Shown here: piece after piece, positions 49,050 through 61,659 of the stretch | How positions within the stretch are numbered: the first letter of the stretch is position 1 | Layout of the letters: every line of letters starts with the position of its first letter | DNA from: Aspidiotus rigidus | Taxonomy: Eukaryota; Arthropoda; Insecta; Hemiptera; Diaspididae | Length of the DNA: 64,000 bases | Direction of reading: 5' to 3' | Assembly: GCA_035079385.1 (NCBI GenBank) | Contig: JAVHKY010000023.1 | Location: 8,283,501 to 8,347,500 of the forward strand | Program-made: the position numbers and the translations under genes | The notes under the pieces: generated by a model | Told to the model about the DNA's origin: nothing | Database searches by the model: none | Seen by the model: only the letters and a program-made list of their open reading frames with translations

Positions 49050-52000
49050 AAAAATGGAATCGCCTGCTCCCTTTTTGTGTCCTCCCTTTTTATTTTAGAA
49101 CGAAACCTATCTCTCATTTGTTATCATTAGTACGAAAATTTTCTACTCTAGCATAGAATCAACTTGTTTTCGTCTTGTTTTGTAGAAATTTTTCTGTCAC
49201 CGGCAAATCCCTCTTCATTTGTTACATAATGCTCGATCATAAGTACTTCATCGAACTTCAGACTGTGAGTCTTTTGTTCAATGATTGTAAATTACCAATT
49301 TTTGATATTATACAATTGACACCAGACGATAGAATGTACATAGAGGGACTGCCGGGTTTAGAGGGCAGAAAGGGCGTTCTAATAATTGCGGCATCTTAGA
49401 ATTGTCGTGATTGAAATTCGAGAAAAATTTACTCCGCCACCCATGTTGACTCACCAATGAAGATCGACATAAATCCGAAATTTGAATTTAGAAAAATAGG
49501 TTTGTCGTACGATTTCGTGTCATTTGACTTCAATTCCCAATTTCTATCGTCGGTAAAATGAAAGAGTTTAGGTAGTACAATAATACTTTCGTTCTACTGT
49601 CAGTTTCTGTAAAAGGTATACTTAGACGTTTTTTTCTTGAATCTAACTTTGTCAGTTTTAGTTTTTGAATTTCATCTGTTCACTTTCTCTTGTTCGGAGG
49701 TGTACATTTGTTGGGATTCGTACCTGAATCTTTTGGGATGAAGTCCAATTCTGCAGCAAGCCATTAATTTTAAAAGTAAAGGTTGCAAATCGAAAGTGTC
49801 GCCGACCGTACAATCAATTAAAGATCCTCCGATCCAGACTCAGCAGGTGTATAAAAATAAATGACCCACGACTTTCAATTCACTTTATTGCTGTCACTCT
49901 CGCTCACTGTTGGTGGTTTTCCTCTAGATTCTGTTGTCGTGACTCATTGCACCTTGCATTCTGAGGTCATCCGAAGCGAACAAATGGGACTTTTTTGATA
50001 AGGTTGGATACCTCATCATCGCTATTAGTTTCTCGATCACTTTTTAAACCAACGATTTTTAGATATCATCCTGCTTTTCGAGCGATATGAGACTATTTTT
50101 TCTACTCGTATAGCTGAAAAGTGCGCTTTCGTCTATCAATTTTGATAGAGAACGCGCTCTTTTTTACGGCGACGCCTCCACCGCACCACTTTTGCCTTCC
50201 CCTCAATCAAATACATTCGTTACCCAGAGAACGGGGGGCGCAAAACAGGGAGAATTGTGGAAAGAGGACTTGAATTTTTTTAATAAAGAAACATTGGATT
50301 TGACTTTCGACTTTTTCCATTGATTTTCTTTCTTTCAATTCTGGGGATCCGCCCCCTACAAAATACTAAAGCACCGTATCTTAAGCGGCGTTTAATTTTT
50401 TACTCCTTGCTGCGCTCGTCGTGAAAAGCCTTAATTTCATCGTGTATCTGTATTATTTTGAACTTTCGAATCGCTTATTTTGGCCAGTAAACTTTGTTAA
50501 AAATCACAATTTTTGGTACGAATGGCCCTAAGAAGGCATCATCGGTTGTAAATGAGAAAAAATAAATTGCAGTACAGAATATTTTCAAAAAATGAAACCA
50601 GTACCTATGTTTTCAGCAACAAAGGACGAAACTACAAATGAATGACAATAAAGCACATATAAGATATTCCATGCAATTTGAATTTTCAGTGACGGATCAT
50701 TATTTTACAGACTCGATTGTTGATCTTATTTAATTTTAAATAATTTTTCAGCACTCACGTATCGAAAGTACGTTTTCTTCATTTACGATCAAAAAGTGCC
50801 TCATAGCGCCCTCTTAATAGAGGTAAAAAACGAGTCATATCAAACGTAACGCATGAACTGATGCGACTGTGTGTAAACGTATATTCGTTTTGCTACAAGG
50901 GAGTTTTTTCTGTTTTCATTTCGCACCTAGGGAATATTTACAAACTATCATCTATCTTGTGATCGCATTTGTCGTCTACTTTTTGATCTTAATTTCGTAA
51001 ATGAAGAAAAATCTCATACGCAACACGGTTAGAAACGCCTATTTCTTGATTCGTATGACTTATCAACCCTCGCTTCGCTCAGGTCGCTAACGTCAAACTC
51101 ATCAAGAAATAGCTCGTTTCTAACCCTTGTAGCGTAAATAACTATTTTTTCTAACTGTGTTGCGTAGCGAAAGTAGCGCTTTTCTGGTCACCAACAGGAA
51201 ACATCGTTGCTGATATTTTTCATTGGTTGATTATCGGATTTTTCATCATACTGTGATGAAAAAACTGTTCATTTGTCATACTATGATAAGAGAGATAAAC
51301 TCAAAATAATTGTGGAAACGTACATTCGATACGTTCGTACTAAAAAGCACTGTACACCATAAGTGTCGAAGTGGCTCGCATAATACGTACATACTCGCGA
51401 TACTCGCCTCCGGCTCGATGTACTCATTATGTAAAATGCCACTTTAGACACTTATAGTGTAATACACCATTTCAGGTATACAATCAGCATTTTTATTGCG
51501 TCATATTTATTGATCACCTGAACTATGAGGTGCATCTCACTGACGTTATTCGATTTGTCTCCTGATGTGTCGGTACAATAATTCGCTGAACTAAATTTCT
51601 AGTAAATACCACAGATGTATATCAAAGTGTTTGATATCTTTATAGAAGAACGATGACAATCGAGAGTTTCTGAGAATATGAACTCACGGGAGATTTTTAG
51701 AAAATCGCATTCTACGGATAAGCCAAGAGAATAAAAGTATTCTATCTTCTGTAATTCGATTCGCCTTCAAAAAAAAACGTTCAATTTGTTTGCTTACTAC
51801 CATTATTGCGAACATGACATTTATGCACACATTTGATATCATTTCATCGAGTCACGATCTCTTGGGCTCAGAGCCTATGTATAATCGAGTTGCGAACCTG
51901 AGCCCAATTTTTATAAATTCAAATTCCTTGGAAAACTGGTCCTGTACTTCAAAAAAATATCCACGTTCTTATGATACTTATATTGGATCTATTGAATAAA

Positions 52001-52665
52001 TTAAAATGTCCCCAGTTAGTGATGAACGTAAGCGGAGGCAGGTCGGATCTACAAATAAGAGAAGGGTACTTGGAAAAATTTAGAGTCGGTGACTGTTTCT
52101 AAAAACAAGGGACAGACTTCCGGAAGATAAGACTATTGGGCAATTATTACGCGCCCATCACGGTTTTGGAGATTCCACCAAGATTATTCTTCCGACTATC
52201 TCACAATTCATTGTAGTCGATAAAGGATTCCGGAAAAATGGCCGAAGTTTTATAGACATTCGAGAGATGGTACTCATTTCTTTTCTTGGAAAAACCTCGC
52301 TAATAAATTTCTGTTCTCAAGGTACTCTGAATTTGACCTCGGACTTCTAGATAGAGATCCAATATTACCTACATTTCTCTGCGCATTTATTAAACTTCAA
52401 GGTCAATTTTAAGATCCCTTCCCCCATTCTTGTGTATCGTTTTAACGATTTTCGTTAGCATAATTTCCATCACAATGCGCCATAATTTATCCTCGTTCTC
52501 TCTTATCGCAACCATACCATCATTATCAATTCTGCTATATTGTCTCTTATCGAAGTGGTCTCTACCACGCATCACAAGTTCTGTCTGTTTTCCTCATTGG
52601 TTAATTTTTCACCTTTTCCTAAAAAGTTTCAACGACCATTAATTTCACCTTTTTTCTGTTCACAG
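49050..52665. other. Gene-free region before the Tet exon, with inverted repeats
   Basis: No supported gene. Two inverted repeats: 51018-51130 (CGCAACACGGTTAGAAACG, CCTATTTCTTGAT with ATCAAGAAATAG, CGTTTCTAACCCTTG) and 51352-51466 (TACACCATAAGTGTCGAAG versus GACACTTATAGTGTA). Both look like small foldback or MITE copies. The region ends in the polypyrimidine tract and CACAG acceptor at 52661-52665. Confidence 0.45.
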
Positions 52666-54089
52666 TGAATGTTGGAGGACGAATTTCCAGCAAATTCATC
52701 GGTTCAATTTATATTGCGATGCGTTGCGTAAACACCATGACCATTACATAATGCCGTCATGACAAATCAATGAGTGAGGGAGGCGGTGAAGCCCTCGGTC
52801 CCCCGTACGCGAGCACCGGGGGCTTCCAAACTTCACAACCCCCTACACCGTCATCGACCGTTCCGGATAGCGCGGCCGACCCGAATTCAAAATCTTCGTT
52901 CGCCTCCGGTTTACCGCCGTTTAGTTCATTCACAGCGACTGACTTGATTACTGAAGGTCTTGGCGCTAGATTAGGCCCAGAGGGTTATGGAACCGAAGTT
53001 TACGCGCATAGCCTCCCCAGCTGGGGTTACTTTGAAGAAGGCTTGTCGGGTCGATTGATGGACCGAGGGGATGGTGTACCAATGCTTGTACCTCAGACCC
53101 AATACACTCGTCCGTGGGAAAGTAAACCAATTGAAGCAATCGCGCAGGATGGGTTCACAAAAACGTACGAATACCCTGGCTCACCAGTAAATAAGTTGCC
53201 TTCATTCCAATCCCAGTTTAATTCATTTCCCGAACAGAACGGTGAAACGATTTCGCTCACAACGCTCACGCCGGCACCTCCTTCGCCCACGGCGAATAAT
53301 TCCGGTCTTCCTAGCTTTCATACGCTGTCCACAGTGGCTGTGAATCCTCGAAGTTATCCTCTAGTCCCCGCTCCCATGCAAGCTCGAGAGATTCCACACA
53401 TACAACAACAGTTTCTGGACGAAAGGCATATACAGTTATTCCAATCGCCTACAACCTTAAATAATGCTCAGTATCACCAATTAGGCTTGGCGCCCGCCAA
53501 TCCTCCTGGTATAATTCAAGGCAATTTTGTTACCCACCCTCAGCCGCCGCAGCAGGCGACGCTTCTAACTGTGGTAAAGACTGAACCGGTCGCGATTGTG
53601 ACCACGCAACTGCATCAGCAGCCCAACATGTACGCGAATTCAAATTCCGTTATGGATCACGAATCCGTGAAGATGGAGGAGAATTCTTCTTCGCCTCGCG
53701 TCATACAAGATTCGCGTAAAAAGGAGCGGAGAAAGCCGCGAGCGTCGTCGATCGAAACGTCTTGCGAGAGCGACGGCGTCGGCAATTCCAGCGTGGAAAG
53801 CTCGGGCCAGGTGGCCGCAATTTCTAGTACCGCTAATTTTAAGTCGCCGTTAATGCAGCATCAGAATATGGGTACCATGGGCGGTAACATGTCCGTGGGC
53901 AGTCAGAATGGTGAAGAAGATTGCGAGAACGGTACGGGAGAGAAGCAGACCAAGAAGAAGAGGAAACGTTGCGGCGAGTGTATCGGCTGCCAACGGAAAG
54001 ACAATTGCGGAGAGTGCGCTCCGTGTCGAAACGACAAAAGTCACCAAATCTGTAAAATGAGGAGATGCGAGAAATTGACTGACAAAAAG
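52666..54089 (+). CDS. Tet: Tet-like CXXC exon (5' coding exon of Tet dioxygenase), start 52770
   Basis: The exon starts after CACAG at 52665, has 104 nt of leader, ATG at 52770, and ends at AAAAAG/GTAAGT (54089), giving 440 codons in phase 0. An in-frame TAA at 52749 makes 52770 the first possible start. Residues 1-390 are low-complexity, Ser/Pro/Gln-rich, without recognised fold. A basic patch (KKKRKR) leads into a CXXC zinc finger at 401-433: [25 protein letters not shown], eight cysteines in the canonical pattern. CXXC fingers of this TET/CXXC4/5 type bind CpG-containing DNA. In insects a CXXC followed by further exons with the TET dioxygenase domain is typical of Tet. That catalytic domain is not in the window, so the gene is partial and the name is an inference from the finger. 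The leader carries four short uORFs. Confidence 0.8.
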
Positions 54090-54399
54090 GTAAGTCTTTG
54101 ATTTGTAGATTGTTTCTGTAGTATTGATAGTAAAGATAAGTCGGGAAAATTTTCTCATATTTTTATTTTCTTTGAAAATACGAAAAGGAAAAACGTCGAC
54201 AAGAAACAGTTTTCGAAATTTCTCCTCCAACCGGATCTTGGAGTTGTATCTCGGGGGGCTAAAAAATTTGAAAATCTCATAGTGGAAATGAGGCGATATA
54301 GAGTATAGATACTATTGTGCTAAATTATCTTCCTTGGCAATACTTGGAATTAGATGCTGACTGTTGAGTGGAAACTTCTAAGAAGGTTGAGAGAGACAG

Positions 54400-55135
54400 T
54401 CTTAGCTGCTTCATCGATTCGTTCGTTTCCCTCAATACCCCCGTAGCTTGAGATCTTCAGGAAGGAGGTGAGGATGTTTCGAACTCTTGGATGTAGAGTG
54501 TGTTTCTGTGATGAAAAGGAGCGTCGAGAGGGAGTCTGAAATTATGAATAACTGTTGCTGAATTTGACTGGAGTGACCAGATTGATAGATGGAGGTGAGG
54601 GCCTCATGAATGGTTGCGACCTCGCAACCGCCTGGCAATGTTTCGTGAAGTTTGAATGGTGTTCGCCAAAAAAGGATGACATTTTGGCACGTTTGTAAAA
54701 ATTGTTGAGGCATATGTTAAAATTGTGTTCGATTTTAAAAATAGTGAAGGACCAGTGGTGAGAGATTCGATGGGGAAGGCCTCGAATGAAAGCTTGGGGA
54801 CTTGACTTTGAAAACTTCTTGTCAGAAGTTTCTTTTTAGGGTTAAAGCGTTATGACATAGGATATGTTGAATACGCTGTTAGACCAAGAAGCAATATGTG
54901 TGCGAAGGAAGTTCTTCCTAGTAGGAAGGGGGTTTCTTTGCTTTAACTTCCATAGTGGCGATTGGTGTAGGCTCCTAGAATATGGCGAAGGGTTTGATTT
55001 GGATTATATCGAGATTGCTCGGCTGAACCATACGAGAAGGCTCCGTAGTCTGTTTTGGTACGTGTTACGGACATGTAAAGCATGGATGTGATAGGACCCT
55101 TGGGGCCTCTATCCAATTGCGAGGTTGTGTAACTG
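54400..55135 (-). pseudogene. LINE RNase H region remnant in the Tet intron
   Basis: The minus strand reads LPGGCEVATIHEALTSIYQS and QLFIISDSLSTLLFITE (54475-54640), the RNase H core of LINEs (...E..AI..A.....I.SDS.S.L..). Upstream pieces (54720-55130) give broken RT-thumb-like sequence in changing frames. Inactive. It lies in the intron after the Tet exon, antisense to it. Confidence 0.6.
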
Positions 55136-56600
55136 CGCTTGCTAGGTTATTAACGCGAATAATGAATTTTCCGTACATTGAACTGTCCAACTTTATAGAC
55201 TATAAAATATCATTTCAAATTTTCGTGAGGACTTCCTTTCCGTAAATGCTTCGTTCTGAGTACTTAAAAACAAAACTGAGGAAATTCCGCTTCATCGTTA
55301 CAGCTATGTACCAGCCATTAGAAAATTGATAAATTAGTACACTCGATGTTTAATCGGTAAAAGTTTTGGACGAATTAAACTAGGTACTTGGAAAACAAAA
55401 ACGAATAAAATGAAAAAAAAAAAGAATAGAATACAGTACACGTACGTTTCGGATAAGCGGAATATATTAGTTGTTCTCAAACTTTTGAAAGAATACATCG
55501 AACATTCGGTTTTCAAATGTACGTGTACGTTCGCATGTAGTATACGAAGAAAAAAAAAAAAAAAATGTAATTGCGTATAGACCCATCGCTGGTGATGACG
55601 GTAATTATTAGGTTTCGGAGTCATAGCAACGTGAACGTATTCTTCGAAACTCGTCGAAAATTGTAGAATCGTAATACATACAGGCATATTATAACAAAGC
55701 ATTCTTGAATCGACTGATAATTCAATTTCGTTGAATAACGGACTCGATGGAAAATATTGTCTGCGGATACCTAGATAGGTAGCTGAATTTTGAGAACTGT
55801 TGGCGCATAAAGATAATTAAAATTGCTCCTAGTTGAGCGTCATTGCGAAAAATATGTTAAGTTGGTTTTTCTTTTTTTTTTTTTTCCTTTTTTGCCATTC
55901 GAACTTATCATTAGAACGACAGCAAAAAAAAAAAAACGGAGCACCGTACTTCCGGACTAAAAACTGCATGCTCTTGTCGCAGGCTACTATCAGAACTATG
56001 TACTATATATACAAGGTATTGTAGCTCGTATATTTCCGGCCTTCTAAACATGGCTTCGGTTTGAATTGTACGAAATAAAAATTGTTATTTCACCATCGAG
56101 CCGAGAGGCAGCTTGAGTTGAGCGGATGTAATCAAAAAATAGCGTAAAAAATTCTCATTTCGCACTGAATTAATAACGTCGGATTCTAGGTATTCTTATA
56201 ATTCTCGAGCGAATTGTACCGAGTATCGGAAGTATCGGAACAGATGATTTTCTACCCTGACAGCGAAACGTCTTCAAAATTTCGAAGTAGTTGCCTCGTA
56301 CTTTTGCCTGCGATAGTGTATCGATCGATTACTGTGACTTCTTTTTCATGAAAAAAGGCTTTGTGCACTTTGAAGGTATTACGAGTGTTTGGAGCAAAAC
56401 GAAACCTCATTGTTCTACTGATAGTCGATTATAAGCCTGTACAGGCATATACCATACTCCCTCAACCTCTGATGCAGGGAAATTGAATATCATCTCCCAA
56501 AGTGTACCTCTAAACCTCCCCTCATTTGTAATTGGTTTAGGATCTGTCAAAAGTCAGGTCCTAATTGTACAGCAAAACCAGTTTGCTCAATGTGGCTGTT
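55136..56600. other. Tet intron sequence, nothing recognised
   Basis: No coding motif, RNA gene or repeat assigned. Poly-A and poly-T runs occur at 55549-55565, 55871-55886 and 55925-55936. Confidence 0.4.
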
Positions 56601-56606
56601 AAAAAC

Positions 56607-57695
56607 AATTTTATGATTGATTATTATTCTACATACTCAGAAGATCAAATATAGTCTGCATGCCTATTTTTCTCACTCCCCGTTTTTGGAGGCACCACCT
56701 CCCAAATCTAAAAAGCTCGTTCATCTCAAGAAATATTGACTTTTCAAAAAAAGTTTTCAAACGAAAGTTGTTCGATTATGTCCCCACTACAACTTTACTT
56801 CTTATGAAAATTTCATTTTGAACAATCCTCGGGTTTCAAATTTGAAAAAACAACCAAGAATTACGTTGTTTTACATTTTTAATGAGAAAATTTCAAATAT
56901 ACAGTCAAATAATATTATATGATTATAAAAAATGTTTAGAACTCAGTTTCCTTTCGAATGAGTGTCAAGAAGACTTCACCCCACCCCTCTCTCATTTCAA
57001 AAGCTCAACCCCGGTCCCTCCTCTTGGTCAAAATCGAGGTTTTGAATTGTAATAAGTCTAACCTCCACAGCCTATTACGTTACCCTTCTGAGCTGATAAA
57101 AAAGCTGAAGATTTAAATTGATCTCGTTTGAGCTAGAACTTGTAATTTCTTTAGGCAGGTATTTTTTCAAGGAATTTCTAAATTTAAGATAGAAAGTTGA
57201 AATGAACAATCATTATAAATAAAAATAGAGCAGCTTTTTTTGAAAATTCATCATAAATCAAATGTTTGCGAGGTAAGAGGAGGGGCGGGGCCCAAGCTTT
57301 TAAAATGAGGGAGGGGTGAAGTTTTCTCGTCTTGATACTCATCCGAAAGGAAACTGAATTCTCAAAATTTCTTGTGATCATAATAATATAATTATTTGAC
57401 TGTATGTTTGATAAAAATGTAAAAAGGAATGATGCTTTGTTTTTTTACCATGTTTTTTCAAATTTGAAGCGCGAGGATTGTTCAAAATGAAATTTTTATA
57501 AGAAGTAAAGTTGTAGAGGAGACATAATGAAGCAACTTTTGTTTGAAAACTTTTTTCAAAAAGTCAATATTTCTCGAGATAAATGAGCTTTTTAGATTTG
57601 GGGGTGGTACCTCGGAAAACAGGGAGTGAACAAAATAGGCATACAGGCTATATTTGTTCGTCTGAGTATGTAGAACAATAAACAGTCATAAAATC
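56607..57695. repeat. Large inverted repeat, about 425-bp arms
   Basis: Left arm 56607-57030 and right arm 57273-57695 are reverse complements at roughly 80% by eye. Matched blocks: TTCTACATACTCAG / CTGAGTATGTAGAA, AAATCTAAAAAGCTC / GAGCTTTTTAGATTT, CAACTTTACTTCTTAT / ATAAGAAGTAAAGTTG, GAACAATCCTCG / CGAGGATTGTTC, CTCAGTTTCCTTTCG / CGAAAGGAAACTGAA. The spacer is about 240 bp. It looks like an old foldback element or two inverted copies of one repeat. Confidence 0.78.
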
Positions 57696-57719
57696 CCGAT
57701 AAACCAGATCGACCAAATA

Positions 57720-58330
57720 TCTCAGTTGATTTTGAGTAGATGTTGACCAAAAATAGACTGAGCGGGCGCTCTGACGAGTGACTAATAAATTAGACCAACT
57801 TTTTCGGTCGATTTACTTCCGCTCTTTCCTACCATATGTAGACCACATTTAAACCAACTTGGACAAAATTTTGATGGAAAAAATTAGTCGATCTGCAGGT
57901 GATGCAGGTACCATAAAATGGTCTATCCTCAGTCATTGTCCATACTTCCTCTGTAATTAACTATATTTTGACCATTTTTGACCAAAAAAACAGTCGGTTT
58001 CTAGGGAACCCTGACGATATAAAATAGTTTCTCGTTGTCAATATTTAATCAGTGTCAACAGACCACCATAATTAGAAAAAGCACTTTTTTTTTTTTTTCC
58101 TGACGAAAAAGATTGGTCGATTTCTGGGCAATGTAGACGATATTAAAATAGTCTGGTGTAGCCTATATTCAAGCGATATTAACGGACCACTACAAATAGA
58201 CCATTGACAAAGCAGAATAATCAAGTTTGGGCAATAGAGACGCCATAAAACGATCTATAGCTAGGTGATACTAATAGACCACTATTTTTGACGGGAAAAA
58301 CCAGTCTATATCTAAGCCTCCCTCAAGTGA
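57720..58330. repeat. Degenerate tandem repeat, about 110-130 bp units
   Basis: Recurring order of words: GACCAAAAA...AGTCGGTTTCT, GACGATATAAAATAGTCT, CAATATT...AGCGATA, AACGGACCACTA. About four to five diverged units. No coding content. Confidence 0.55.
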
Positions 58331-58339
58331 GAGAAGAAA

Positions 58340-59300
58340 AGAATGAAGATAGCAATCTTGTTAGCGGGATTATACCTAGGTATTGAGAAGAGTGCGATTT
58401 TGGTCTAAAATTACAATATTAATTATTATACCTTCAATTATTTATGGACAATGTTCAGAAATTTGTAGAGTTTATCATGGATTCATATCAATTCACATTG
58501 AATCAATTAATTTAAATAATTTCTTCTAATGAATCTAAATTTATTATACATTTATTTAAATTTACTTATTATCATTTAATTGATATATTAACAATAATAA
58601 TAATTATTATCATTATTCTTTATCAATTTAATTTGTGTTAATTGATTATTTAAATTAATTAAAAAAAAATTATTCTTCAATAATTATTTTTTTTTATTTG
58701 TCATAAATAAACCTAATAATTTTCTATTAATTGAATGTAAAATTGAACAAAAAAATGAATATATCATTCTGGTTCAATATGATTACAAGTTAAATACTAT
58801 TTAAAATCATTGAAATTATTAGATAATTTTTATAAATTCTTATTTAAAGGATCAAATATATTCATTAAATAAATTAAATGAAAAATAAAAATTATTTAGT
58901 TTCAATTTTTTATAATGATTTTTATGTAAATTATTAGAAATGAAAATAAATATTTTTATCAAATAAATAATTCTAAAAAACAAAATTAATGATTATAAAT
59001 AAATAAACTATATCAAGAAAATTTAAATAAGATCTTTATTTTTTCAAAATAATATTATATTAGATAAGTATTATAAACTTTTAAAATAAATTTAGAATTT
59101 AATTTCAAAAAATAAAATTGATATAAAATTGAATTTAAAAAAATATTATTTAGTAATTAATCCTGATGGAATTTCTTAAATTGAATATATAAATTTAATA
59201 TTTTTATGATTACAGTAGTAGAATGTGTTAATTCATTAAACAATTTGATTATTAGGAATATTGATTTTTAAATTTCAAATTTTATTTTAGATTTTATTTT
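58340..59300. other. AT-rich gene-free block
   Basis: Very AT-rich low-complexity DNA similar in style to 34060-35600 (ATTAATTTAAATAATTTC words). No supported feature. Confidence 0.55.
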
Positions 59301-59629
59301 AAATATCATTATTTATCTGCGAGTTCGCAAGTAATATGACAATTGATTCATTTCAAAGAAATTGACCGGAAATTTTGGGCAAAATTGAGTGACATTGGTT
59401 TGCATGAGAATAGACCATTCGCCGCTCATGGCTCTTACATGTCTCTCGACATTCAAAGAAGTAGGGGCACCGTAGATGGCACCGCTCCTCGTCCATCGCC
59501 CTCTCGTGTTGTGGCACAACTGCAGAAAAACAAATGAAATAGTGTCAAATTTACAGGAAATATCAACAATTGGATTTTGTGATAAATAACAGGATGACGT
59601 TATTCGAAGGTACTTACCTACATACAAGG

Positions 59630-60755
59630 GTCGTCTCAAAAGTAAGTTTCTCTATCCTAGAAAACAACAAAAGAGTCGACGAAAAAATGTACAAAAAATT
59701 GGGGCATCAAGTTTTTGACATTTTGGTAACACTGTAAAAGTTTCTGTAGAAAATGAAAATGTCGGCCAAAATTTGCTAAACAATCTTTATTCGAACTATA
59801 CACAAAAACGGACTAACACGTACTGTTCTGTCGAACTCTCTTTTCTTTAGAAATTATCGCGGGCAAAACACAACAGATGAAGTTCTCAAAACCTCTGGAA
59901 GGTGCCAGTCGGTAACTTCTATTTAGGCTAACTCGGTTCGCCGGTACAGTGATCTTCCTATTTGGAATAACTATTATCGTGCAGAAATGAAGCCATGGAG
60001 CGACCTCCTCTTATCGTTCATCCATACGGATCGTTCATACTTTGACTATAGATATGCTTTGTATGGACTGCGCGAAGCCCGTGAAAAAGTGGTAGTGAGA
60101 TCTCGCTCGTTTAAAAACACGTCGCCCCGCCAACGTGACTGAGAGCTGCCATTTGATTAACGTTGCCGCCAAAGTGACTGAAAGAGATCTTGCTACCACT
60201 TTTCAACGAGTGTTAACACGAATTAGCGCAGTCCATACAAAGTACTATAATTATAGTCAAAGCGTTCATATCGGTTTCTTGCAGACTGAAGCTCTGTCAG
60301 CAGAGTCTGTCTATCAGTGCTTCCAATCGATCTCTACAATTCATGGCGATCAGATCACACTGATGCGAGTAACAGTCGAACGAAAAAAGGAGTTGCAATC
60401 AGCGTAAAATTATATCACCTAACAAAGTTCAACCTTGCGGTACACACGTAATTTGTGGATGAAGGTCCCGCTAGGAGCGCTACTTGTTCTGCGAAAAAAG
60501 TGATCATGGTGTTTTCTACCATAACACAACTTACTAATAAAATCGTGATTCCACCGTTTCAAATTGTTTTTCATGAAAAATGCAGAGAACGAAACTTGTT
60601 GCCCTTAAAATTTTCTTTCATATGATTTTTTAAATAACTTTTTTCATGGCGGGCGCGGCGCCTAATTTGCCTTTATCCGCGAATTGGGGTTTAAACCTTC
60701 ACTTTCAGATTTTTTCGTTGTTTTCTAGGATAAAAAAACTCACTTTTAAGACGAC
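59630..60755. mobile_element. 1.1-kb TIR element with internal inverted repeat
   Basis: GTCGTCTCAAAAGTAAGTTT ... TATCCTAGAAAACAAC (59630-59672) faces its reverse complement GTTGTTTTCTAGGATAAAAA ... CTTTTAAGACGAC (60719-60755). An inner inverted pair lies at about 60045-60110 and 60184-60262 (TTTGTATGGACTGCGC / GCGCAGTCCATACAAA, AAAAAGTGGTAG / CTACCACTTTT). The flanks share GTTATTCRAAGGTA (59598-59611 and 60755-60768), and a 23-bp tandem follows on the right. The terminal sequence recalls mariner-like ends, but no transposase was found. Confidence 0.6.
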
Positions 60756-60947
60756 GTTATTCAAAGGTATCAGGTATCGTTATTCAAAGGTATCAGGTAT
60801 CGTAAGAGATAATTGAATAAAAAGAAAGCTAATCGCGCTGGCATAATTCGTCATCTCGCTTTTGTATTGTTTCCTTCAGTTCGGAGGGGGAAAAAAAATT
60901 GGTACATGTAAGAATATAGGCTGATCGTTTACAGACGTGGTCTTAGT

Positions 60948-61168
60948 TTGAGACCGAATTTTTCGGCATTTTTGTTGGAGATTTTCGGCACTAAAAATTC
61001 AGTTTTCGGCATTATTCGGCAATGACGAAAAAAGTACCATTTTTTTTGCATTTTTTGAGTCATTTAATGCTAAAAATTATACATTTTCCTTCTAAAATTC
61101 GGCAAAAACGACGATTTCGGCATTTATTTTTTACTTTTTCGGCATTTTACCGAGAAATCCGGTCTCTG
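60948..61168. mobile_element. hAT-type MITE copy 1
   Basis: Nearly identical to 61428-61646. Ends TTGAGACCGAATTTTTCGGC and CCGAGAAATCCGGTCTCTG. CGGCATTTTT words repeat inside. It is part of a tandem duplication that also includes flanking sequence on both sides (GCTGATCGTTTA to the left, CAATTCTGACTGCGAGTACC to the right). Confidence 0.72.
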
Positions 61169-61427
61169 CTTATAACATACCACATATCCGACTATCAATT
61201 CTGACTGCGAGTACCAATGCAACGCTACCAACAGGAAAATTTGTGAGAACGGTAAAGTGTTCCTACATCTCCCTCTCAGGAAGGCCACCATCACAGGAAA
61301 GAGTGTCGGGCTGATCGTTTAGCGGTGTTCTAAATCTTTCTGGCATTCCATTTTCCCAATATCTCAACGCATGTACAAAGTGTGAAATCAATTGACAATT
61401 TTCTACTACTACTTCCTATCTCATAAC

Positions 61428-61646
61428 TTGAGACCGGATTTTTCGGCATTTTTGATGGAGATCTTCGGCACTAAAAATTCAGTTTTCGGCATTATTCGGC
61501 AATGACGAAAAAAGTACCATGTTTTTGCATTTTTGAGTAATTTAATGCTAAAAATTATACATTTTCCTTCTAAAATTCGGCAAAAACGACGATTTCGGCA
61601 TTTATTTTTTACTTTTTCGGCATTTTGCCGAGAAATCCGGTCTCTG
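61428..61646. mobile_element. hAT-type MITE copy 2 with perfect 8-bp target duplication
   Basis: 219 bp, ends TTGAGACCGGATTTTTCGGC and CCGAGAAATCCGGTCTCTG. Flanked by CTCATAAC at 61420-61427 and 61647-61654, a perfect 8-bp duplication as made by hAT transposases. No coding capacity. Confidence 0.85.
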
Positions 61647-61659
61647 CTCATAACATATC

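Noticed and set aside
60135..60407. 90-codon open frame starting MTESCHLINVAAKV
   Set aside because: It lies across the inner inverted repeat of the 59.6-60.8 kb TIR element and shows no domain.
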